Source: CAIYZT01 sp052387855
GTDB lineage: Bacteria > Pseudomonadota > Alphaproteobacteria > Rhodobacterales > Rhodobacteraceae
DNA length: 21,238 nucleotides
Reading direction: 5' to 3'
Assembly: GCA_052387855.1 (NCBI GenBank)
Contig: JBQTIT010000099.1
Location: forward strand, 1 to 21,238
Below, one piece after another: positions 16,429 to 21,238 of this stretch. A program made the position numbers and the translations under genes. The notes beneath the pieces were generated by a model, which was given only the letters and a program-made list of their open reading frames with translations, had not been told where the DNA came from and made no database searches. Position 1 is the stretch's first letter, and every line of letters starts with the position of its first letter.

Positions 16429-17631
16429 ATGCCGATCTTGATCCATGCCGATCTGCGGCAGTTCTACCATCTGGTCGGCCCCGCGCTGTCGCCGGGGCGT
16501 GTTCCCGTGGCGCTGATCCACGGGCTTGGGGCGAACCTGGCCTTCTGGTATCTCGGGGCGCTGCGGCACATGGGGTCTGACCGGACGGTTCTGCTGCATG
16601 ACCTTCGCGGGCACGGGGCCAGCTCGATGCCGGATCGGGGCTATGGGCTGGGGCAGATGGTGGAGGATTTCCGGGGGCTTCTGGACCATCTGGGGATCGC
16701 GCGGGCGGATGTGGTGGGGCACAGCCACGGGGCGCGCGTGGCGCTTCTGTTCGCGCTGAGCTACCCTGAGCGTGTGGCGAGCCTGACGCTGGCGGACACG
16801 CAGCTTCGGGCGCTGCAGGCGCCGATGACGCTGGGGGAATGGCCGCACTGGCCGGCGTGGAAGAGCGATCTTGGCCAGCGCGGGGTGACGCGGTTTCCGC
16901 CGGACGAGGCGGTGATCGACTTCAAGCTTCTGGCGGAACTGGGCCCGCGGTCTGCGGGGGGTCGCGGCGGGCGCAGCGTGGTCGACCTTTCGCCGGACGG
17001 GGTGAAGGGGCGGATGGGCGGCGGCTTTTCGGGCGGATTTGCGGGGGGCCTGGCGGGGGGCCTGGCGGGGGGCTTTTCGGGGGGGTCTGGCGCGGCGCGG
17101 CGGCTTGGCGGCGCGGGTGCGGGGCTTGCGGGGGGTCCCGGGCCGGGCCGGCGCGGCGCGGTCGGCGACGGGGTGGGCGGGGGCCAGCGGCGGATCGACC
17201 TGCAATCGCGGCAGATGGGGGCGCACGGGGCCGAGCGGTGGGCCGCGCTTCTGGAGCGGACCGAGGCCTCGGCCGAGTTGCAGGACGAGAGCGCGATCGA
17301 TCTGGCGGCGCTTTCGGGGCTGACGATGCCGGTGCTCTTGCTCTACGGGGCGCTGAGCCACTGCCTGCCGACCTCGGACCGGCTGCTGGAGCGGATGCCG
17401 CAGGCGCGGCGTCTTCTGATCCCGGGGGGCGGGCATTTCTTTCCGATCGTCAAGCCGCAGGCCTTTGCGCGGGCGCTGAGCGTGTTTCTGTCGGGGGCGG
17501 GGCGGGGCGAGACGGGGCGGGGCGGGCGCGGCGCCTCGGGCGCGGCGGCGGCGCCCCGGCCGGCGCCGGCGGGCGGGCTTCTGGCGGGGCGGGGGGCGCG
17601 GGCGGCGCACCTGGCGCGGCGGGACGGCTGA
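16429..17631 (+). CDS. Alpha/beta hydrolase with glycine-rich insertion, 400 aa
   Basis: The alpha/beta-hydrolase fold is shown by the oxyanion motif LIHGLGAN (~residue 29), the LHDLRGHGAS strand-turn, the nucleophile elbow GHSHG (Ser99) and a late histidine in PGGGHFF (His336). The segment where the catalytic Asp commonly sits reads LLLYGALSHCLP, with no Asp, so the acid may come from elsewhere. Between the core halves, residues ~175-255, there is a Gly/Ala/Arg-rich insert with a (S/A)GG(L/F) four-residue repeat at ~198-220, which makes it longer than the usual 260-300 residues. The last ~40 residues are also low-complexity. The start ATG 16429 has GGGAGCGA upstream and lies 40 nt after the preceding stop. 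In this context it may be a thioesterase or esterase releasing or editing the synthase product (inference). Confidence 0.85.
   Translation: MPILIHADLRQFYHLVGPALSPGRVPVALIHGLGANLAFWYLGALRHMGSDRTVLLHDLRGHGASSMPDRGYGLGQMVEDFRGLLDHLGIARADVVGHSHGARVALLFALSYPERVASLTLADTQLRALQAPMTLGEWPHWPAWKSDLGQRGVTRFPPDEAVIDFKLLAELGPRSAGGRGGRSVVDLSPDGVKGRMGGGFSGGFAGGLAGGLAGGFSGGSGAARRLGGAGAGLAGGPGPGRRGAVGDGVGGGQRRIDLQSRQMGAHGAERWAALLERTEASAELQDESAIDLAALSGLTMPVLLLYGALSHCLPTSDRLLERMPQARRLLIPGGGHFFPIVKPQAFARALSVFLSGAGRGETGRGGRGASGAAAAPRPAPAGGLLAGRGARAAHLARRDG
17041..17076 (+). repeat. Three-copy 12-nt in-frame tandem repeat coding AGGL/AGGL/AGGF
   Basis: Two identical copies of GCGGGGGGCCTG (17041-17052, 17053-17064) are followed by GCGGGGGGCTTT (17065-17076). 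More diverged four-residue units flank them (SGGF before, SGGS after). The repeat is in frame inside the alpha/beta hydrolase gene, so copy-number change by slippage would alter linker length without a frameshift. Confidence 0.85.
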
Positions 17632-17636
17632 GCGGG

Positions 17637-18479
17637 ATGGCGCTGCCCTCCCCCACCTGTTCCGGCAGGGTCTGCGTCGTCACCGGCGCCTCGAGCGGGA
17701 TCGGGCAGTCGCTGGCGCTGGCGATGGCGCGGCGGGGCGATCTGGTGGTGGCGATCGGGCGCAGCGCGGAGCGGCTGGCGGCGACCGCGGCGCTTCTGGC
17801 GGCGGCGGGGCCGGGGGCGCACCGGACCCTGCGGCTCGATGTGGCCAGCGCGGCGGAGATGGCGGTGCTGCGGGCCGAGGTGGAGGCCCTGGGCCGGGTG
17901 GATGTGCTGATCGCCTCGGCGGCGGTGGGGCGCGGGCTGGGGGGGCGTGCGCTGCCCTGGCCGACGGCGGAGCTGCCGCTGGCGGACTGGCAGGCGATGG
18001 TGGATGTGAACCTGCACGGGGTTTTTCTGGCGAACATGGCGGTCCTGCCGCTGATGCGGGCGCGGGGGGCGGGGGAAATCGTGAACATCTGCTCCTCGAC
18101 GACGCCGCGGGGCCTGCGCGGGACGGCGCTGGCGCCGGGCTATGCGGCCACGAAGTTCGCGCTGGCCGAGATGGGGCGCGTCCTGGCCGAGGAGCTGGGC
18201 CCCGAGGGGGTGCGGGTGCGGACGATCTTTCCGGGCCCGGTGGAGACGCCGCTGATCCGGGACACCTTGCTTGACGGACCTTTCGGGGGCCGTATAAGCG
18301 ATGCCAGCTTTGCCACGGCGCTGCTGGGGCTGCTCGATCTGGGCCGCGGGGAGCGGGACGGCGAGGAGCGGGACGGCGGGGGGATGCTGGTCGACCCGCA
18401 TGTGCTGCCGGTTCCGACGCGGGGCCGGGGCGGGCGTCGCGGCGGGCACCGCGCCGGGACGCCGCAGGAGGAACGATGA
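17637..18479 (+). CDS. Short-chain dehydrogenase/reductase, 280 aa
   Basis: Classical SDR with NAD(P)-binding TGASSGIG at residues 16-23, LDVA at the adenine-ring acidic position, a variant ASAAV in place of the usual NNAG, VNLHGVF, and a catalytic YAATK (Tyr169, Lys173). Ser153/Ser154 precede Tyr by 15-16 residues instead of the usual ~13, so either the loop is slightly longer or Thr156 occupies that place. The PGPVETPL segment is the usual post-catalytic PG motif. The ~30 C-terminal residues are Arg/Gly-rich. The start ATG is 5 nt after the hydrolase stop, and the stop overlaps the next start by 4 nt (ATGA). It probably oxidises or reduces a hydroxyl/keto group on a lipid or its precursor; the substrate cannot be inferred. 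Confidence 0.88.
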   Translation: MALPSPTCSGRVCVVTGASSGIGQSLALAMARRGDLVVAIGRSAERLAATAALLAAAGPGAHRTLRLDVASAAEMAVLRAEVEALGRVDVLIASAAVGRGLGGRALPWPTAELPLADWQAMVDVNLHGVFLANMAVLPLMRARGAGEIVNICSSTTPRGLRGTALAPGYAATKFALAEMGRVLAEELGPEGVRVRTIFPGPVETPLIRDTLLDGPFGGRISDASFATALLGLLDLGRGERDGEERDGGGMLVDPHVLPVPTRGRGGRRGGHRAGTPQEER

Positions 18480-19255
18480 GCCACGAGGATCTGGACGGCA
18501 GGGTGGTGATCATCACCGGGGCGGCGGGGGGCATCGGCGCGGCGCTGGCGCGGGCGCTGGCGGGGCGCGGGGCGCGGCTGGTGCTGCTGGACCGCGCGGC
18601 CGAGCCGCTGGCGGCGCTGGCGGCGGAGCTGGGGGCAGATCCGGGCGCAGATTCGGGCGCTGGCGGCGTGCCGGCGGCGGTGCTGCCGATCGTCTGCGAT
18701 GTCTGCGCCGAGGACGAGATGGCGGAGATGGCCCGCCGGACGCTGGAGGTCTTTGGCCGGATCGACGCGCTGGTGACGGCGGCGGCGATCCTGCGGGCCG
18801 GCAGCGGGATGCGCACGCTGGCGCAGACCGGCTTTGCCGAATGGCGGCGGATCATCGATGTGAACCTGACGGGGGTGTTTCTGGCCAACCGGGCGGTCCT
18901 GCCGGCGATGCTGGCGGCGCGGCGGGGCGACATCATCAACCTCTCGTCGACCTCGGGGCGCCAGGGGCGGGCCTTTGACGGGCCCTATTCGGCGTCCAAG
19001 GCGGGGATCATCGGCCTGTCCGAGGCGCTGTCCGAAGAGGTCGCGCGCGAGGGGATCCGGGTGCAGACGCTGCTGCCGGACGCGGTGGACACCGGGCTGT
19101 GGGACCAGGCGGGGGGCTCGGCGCTGAAGCCGCGGCACATGCTGAGCCCGGCACGGGTGGCCGAAGTGATCGTCTATCTTCTGACGCTGCCTCGCGACAC
19201 TTACCTGTTGAACAGCGTGCTGTCGCCCTCGCCGATCCGGAAGCGGCGGGAATGA
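18476..19255 (+). CDS. Short-chain dehydrogenase/reductase, 259 aa
   Basis: A second SDR of classical length. It has TGAAGGIG at residues 14-21, CDVCAED at the cofactor-side acidic turn, AAAIL in the NNAG position, VNLTGVF, a catalytic Ser ~13 residues before YSASK (Tyr171, Lys175), and PDAVDTGLW after the active site. Its resemblance to the preceding SDR in gene order and motifs suggests either an old duplication or two sequential redox steps. Its ATG overlaps the upstream stop (ATGA, 18476-18479) and its own stop overlaps the next ATG in the same way (19252-19255). It therefore sits in a tightly coupled cistron chain. Cofactor preference and substrate are not determinable here. Confidence 0.9.
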   Translation: MSHEDLDGRVVIITGAAGGIGAALARALAGRGARLVLLDRAAEPLAALAAELGADPGADSGAGGVPAAVLPIVCDVCAEDEMAEMARRTLEVFGRIDALVTAAAILRAGSGMRTLAQTGFAEWRRIIDVNLTGVFLANRAVLPAMLAARRGDIINLSSTSGRQGRAFDGPYSASKAGIIGLSEALSEEVAREGIRVQTLLPDAVDTGLWDQAGGSALKPRHMLSPARVAEVIVYLLTLPRDTYLLNSVLSPSPIRKRRE

Positions 19256-20835
19256 GCCCGGACGGCGGCCCTGCGGTGCTGCCGCCTGCGGTGCCCCATC
19301 CGGCCCCGCATCCTGGCCCGCATCCGCCTGCGGGCCTGCGCCGGTCGGACTTCCGGCAGGTGGCGCGGGGGGGGCTGGGGGACGGGCACAACAGCTTTGC
19401 CCATTCGATGGCCTGGTTCGAGGGCAAGCTCTACGTCGGCTCGACGCGGTCGAACCTGTGCATGCTCAAGCACCAGACGGCCTATACCGACCCCGCGCTG
19501 GAGGTCTGGCCGGTGGACTGCCCGGACACGCGCGACCAGCTTTACGCCCATGTCGACCGGCGCAGCCAGATCTGGGCCTATGACCCGGCGGCGGGGAGCT
19601 GGGAGAACGTGTTCCGCGCGCCGATCGTGACCGGGACGGACGGGACCGAGGTGGCGCGGGACATCGGCTATCGCTCGATGGAGGTGTTCCACGGCAGCGC
19701 GACCGAGAAGCCCGCGCTTTACGTCTCGACCTGGGCGCCGGGGCGGGCGCCGGGCGGGGCGCTGATCCTGCGCAGCACCGACGGGCGCAGCTTTGTGCCG
19801 GTGACGCCACACGGGATCACCGATGCCTCGTTCTCGACGACGCGCAGCCTGACCTCGTTCCGGGGGCGGATGCACTTTGCCCCGACGGGGCAGCGCGACA
19901 CGCAAGGCAAGGGGGACGGGGCGCAGCAGAACTTTGCGCGCCCGCAGATCTATGCCAGCGCGACGCCCGAGGCGGGCGACTGGGAGGTGGTGAACGAGCC
20001 GGCCTTTGGCGATCCGGGCAATCTGGGGATCTTTACCCTGGCGGTTGCCAATGGCCAGCTTTACGCCGGCACGCTGAACAAGGCGGGCCTGCAGATCTGG
20101 GCCAGCGACGGGTCGCCCTCGGGGCGGGGGGACGGCACCTACCGCTGGCGCAAGATCTGCGAGCGCGGGGCGGGGCGGGGCCCGCTGAACCAGGCGGTGG
20201 CCAGCATGGTGGAGTTCAAGGGCGCGCTCTATGTCGGCACCGGGATCCAGGGCGGGGGCAACGACCGGGTCAACAAGGTGGGGCCGGCGGCGGCCGAGAT
20301 CCTGCGGGTGAACGCGGACGACAGCGTCGATGTGATCGTGGGGGACCGCGACGACGCGGCGCCGGACGGGCGCGAGCCGCTGTCGGGGCTGAGCTCGGGC
20401 TTCGGGCATTTCTTCAACGGCTACATGTGGACCATGGCCGAGCACGAGGGCTGGCTCTATGTCGGCACCTACGACTGGTCGGTGACGCTGCGGTGGGCCA
20501 AGCTGGAGCGGATGCCCGACAAGGTGCGCGCGCTGATGGGGCGGGTGGGTCTTGAGCAGGTGGTCGCGGCCGACGGCGGGGCGGACCTGTGGCGCAGCGC
20601 CGATGGCGAGAACTGGGTGCCGGTGTGCCGGCAGGGCTTTCGCAACCCCTACAACTGGGGCATCCGCAACCTGGTCTCGACCCCGGCCGGCCTGTTCGTC
20701 GGCACCGCCAATGTCTTTGGCCCGACCGTGGCCGTCAGGACCAGCGCCGGATGGGAATACCGCGACAACCCCGACGGCGGGCTCGAGGTCTGGCTGGGCG
20801 CGGCGCCAGGCCAGACCCCGGGCAAGGCGGGCTGA
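19252..20835 (+). CDS. Seven-repeat beta-propeller-like protein of unknown function, 527 aa
   Basis: I do not recognise a named family. The sequence shows about seven units of the form 'aromatic/His-x-G-x-LYVGT ... IW/LWRS-DG-x-W-V': FEGKLYVGSTR, then ALYVSTWAPG with RSTDGRSFVPV, FRGRMHFAPTG with GDWEVV, ANGQLYAGTLN with IWASDG, FKGALYVGTGI, HEGWLYVGTYD with WRSADGENWVPV, and PAGLFVGTANV. Seven such units fit a seven-bladed propeller. The first ~30 residues are Pro/His/Gly-rich with no clear signal peptide, so it is probably cytoplasmic. The ATG at 19252 is chosen because it overlaps the SDR stop (ATGA), the same junction type as the gene before, and lies just ahead of the first unit. It closes the plus-strand operon. 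It may be a binding scaffold or a propeller enzyme acting with the SDRs and AlkP-fold proteins. Confidence 0.75.
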   Translation: MSPDGGPAVLPPAVPHPAPHPGPHPPAGLRRSDFRQVARGGLGDGHNSFAHSMAWFEGKLYVGSTRSNLCMLKHQTAYTDPALEVWPVDCPDTRDQLYAHVDRRSQIWAYDPAAGSWENVFRAPIVTGTDGTEVARDIGYRSMEVFHGSATEKPALYVSTWAPGRAPGGALILRSTDGRSFVPVTPHGITDASFSTTRSLTSFRGRMHFAPTGQRDTQGKGDGAQQNFARPQIYASATPEAGDWEVVNEPAFGDPGNLGIFTLAVANGQLYAGTLNKAGLQIWASDGSPSGRGDGTYRWRKICERGAGRGPLNQAVASMVEFKGALYVGTGIQGGGNDRVNKVGPAAAEILRVNADDSVDVIVGDRDDAAPDGREPLSGLSSGFGHFFNGYMWTMAEHEGWLYVGTYDWSVTLRWAKLERMPDKVRALMGRVGLEQVVAADGGADLWRSADGENWVPVCRQGFRNPYNWGIRNLVSTPAGLFVGTANVFGPTVAVRTSAGWEYRDNPDGGLEVWLGAAPGQTPGKAG

Positions 20836-20847
20836 GGGGGCCATGCA

Positions 20848-20871
20848 CCGCCCGTGTTGAAACGGTGGCGG
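20848..20871 (+). terminator. Weak stem-loop just after the operon's last stop codon
   Basis: CCGCC C GT (20848-20855) can pair with ACG...GGCGG (20862-20871) across a GTTGAA loop with a 2-nt bulge. It begins 12 nt after the propeller stop. There is no T-tract, so it would be a non-canonical terminator or a 3'-end stabiliser. Confidence 0.3.
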
Positions 20872-20874
20872 GCA

Positions 20875-20957
20875 GACCGGTTCCACCCTCACACCAGAGG
20901 CCGGCGCCCGACCCGGCGGGTGCGGAGCGCCCGCCATGGGCGGGTCGGGCGCTGGCC
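20875..20957. repeat. Palindromic intergenic repeat, copy A
   Basis: Starts GACCGGTTCC and shares most positions with 21087-21163 (copy B), including TCACACCAGAGGCC and the closing GCGCTGGCC, with transitions in between and one 6-nt indel. Its arms GGCCGGCGCCCGACCCG and CGGGTCGGGCGCTGGCC are complementary with one mismatch, around an inner GCGGGTGC-GGA-GCGCCCGC hairpin. It behaves like a REP/BIME-type extragenic palindrome. Confidence 0.7.
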
Positions 20958-20980
20958 GAGGGCCTCTGGGGCCCTCGGCC
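20954..20980. terminator. Perfect 11-bp GC stem-loop
   Basis: GGCCGAGGGCC (20954-20964) and GGCCCTCGGCC (20970-20980) are perfect inverted repeats with a TCTGG loop. It overlaps the end of repeat copy A. A purine run follows rather than a T-tract, so its role as a terminator for the plus-strand operon is possible but unproven. It is symmetric and could serve a convergent gene beyond the edge. Confidence 0.4.
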
Positions 20981-21035
20981 GGGAAGGGAGCGGGCGGCTC
21001 GCATGACCTCGGCCAATGCCTCGGCCAAAGTCGGG

Positions 21036-21238
21036 CGGAGAAGGAAAGGCATGCCTTTCCCCGCCCATGTGGGAGCGCATCTGTATGACCGGTTCCGCTT
21101 TCACACCAGAGGCCAGCGCCTGACCTGGCTGGCGCGAAGCGCCTGCCAGGTCAGGCGCTGGCCTCTGGTGTGAAAGCGGAACCGGTCATACAGATGCGCT
21201 CCCACATGGGCGGGGAAAGGCATGCCTTTCCTTCTCCG
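21036..21238. repeat. 203-bp near-perfect inverted repeat reaching the window end
   Basis: Arms 21036-21129 and 21145-21238 are 94-bp perfect reverse complements. The centre has one T:T mismatch (21130/21144), a further 5-bp stem (21131-21135 with 21139-21143) and a GAA loop (21136-21138). Each arm also holds a complete 18-bp palindrome, GGAAAGGCATGCCTTTCC, at 21043-21060 and 21214-21231. Repeat copy B (21087-21163) occupies the core. The outer boundary coincides with the end of the window, so the true extent is unknown. Confidence 0.95.
21087..21163. repeat. Palindromic intergenic repeat, copy B (core of the large inverted repeat)
   Basis: Matches copy A (20875-20957) across its length, apart from scattered substitutions and a 6-nt gap near the centre. 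Differences often preserve pairing: both arms change from GCCCGACCC-type to GCCTGACCT-type sequence together. That compensatory pattern argues that the hairpin, not the primary sequence, is what is kept. Confidence 0.7.

Larger units (their letters stand above)
20836..21035. other. Non-coding stretch after the plus-strand operon
   Basis: No credible gene on either strand. Open frames exist here but run through the palindromic repeats and have no recognisable start context or family. The content is the hairpins and repeat copy A listed separately, then a short unique segment (about 20981-21035) in which I see nothing. Confidence 0.6.

Noticed and set aside
15979..17610. Minus-strand 543-codon frame across the phosphodiesterase and hydrolase genes
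   Set aside because: Highly basic Pro/Arg-rich translation spanning two real genes; a shadow of GC-rich third positions.
19201..20937. Minus-strand 578-codon frame antisense to the propeller gene
   Set aside because: No recognisable domain, Arg/His/Pro-rich composition; the plus strand carries seven clear repeats.
20836..21238. CRISPR array or tRNA in the repeat-rich right edge
   Set aside because: Only two diverged repeat copies with no regular spacers, and no tRNA arms or anticodon loop could be found.

Overview
The window is very GC-rich (about 70% by eye) and almost entirely coding. The base composition, codon style and short GC-palindromic intergenic repeats fit an alphaproteobacterium, most likely a Rhodobacteraceae/Paracoccaceae relative. 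That placement is an inference; no rRNA, tRNA or marker gene is present to confirm it.

Left two-thirds, minus strand, reading right to left: a short alkaline-phosphatase/sulfatase-fold hydrolase (14363-13503); a 2745-residue megasynthase with domains NMO-NMO-KS-AT-ACP-KR-DH (13328-5091); a 1587-residue megasynthase with domains KS-AT-DH-PPTase (5083-320), starting 7 nt after the previous stop; and a partial unknown gene running off the left edge (268-1). The two large proteins together carry every activity of the PfaA-PfaE polyunsaturated-fatty-acid/'secondary lipid' synthases: ketosynthase, acyltransferase, ACP, ketoreductase, two dehydratases, FMN enoyl reductase and the activating phosphopantetheinyl transferase. 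Here they are compressed into two polypeptides with only one ACP.

Right third, plus strand, divergent from a 414-nt intergenic region: a type I phosphodiesterase of the alkaline-phosphatase superfamily (14778-16388), an alpha/beta hydrolase with a Gly-rich insert (16429-17631), two short-chain dehydrogenases (17637-18479 and 18476-19255), and a seven-repeat beta-propeller-like protein of unknown function (19252-20835). The last four are packed with a 5-nt gap and two 4-nt ATGA overlaps, so they look like one translationally coupled operon.

Working model (inference): the locus makes and tailors a long-chain lipid or polyketide. The synthase builds and reduces the chain, the hydrolase could release or edit it, the SDRs could set carbonyl/alcohol states, and the two AlkP-fold enzymes could add, move or remove a phosphate- or sulfate-linked head group. 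The propeller could be a scaffold, sensor or lyase-like enzyme. The product cannot be read from sequence.

Right edge (20836-21238): no gene. It holds GC-rich hairpins, two diverged copies of a palindromic repeat, and a 203-bp nearly perfect inverted repeat that ends exactly at the window end. That repeat is either a very large cruciform-forming element or a fold-back assembly artefact.
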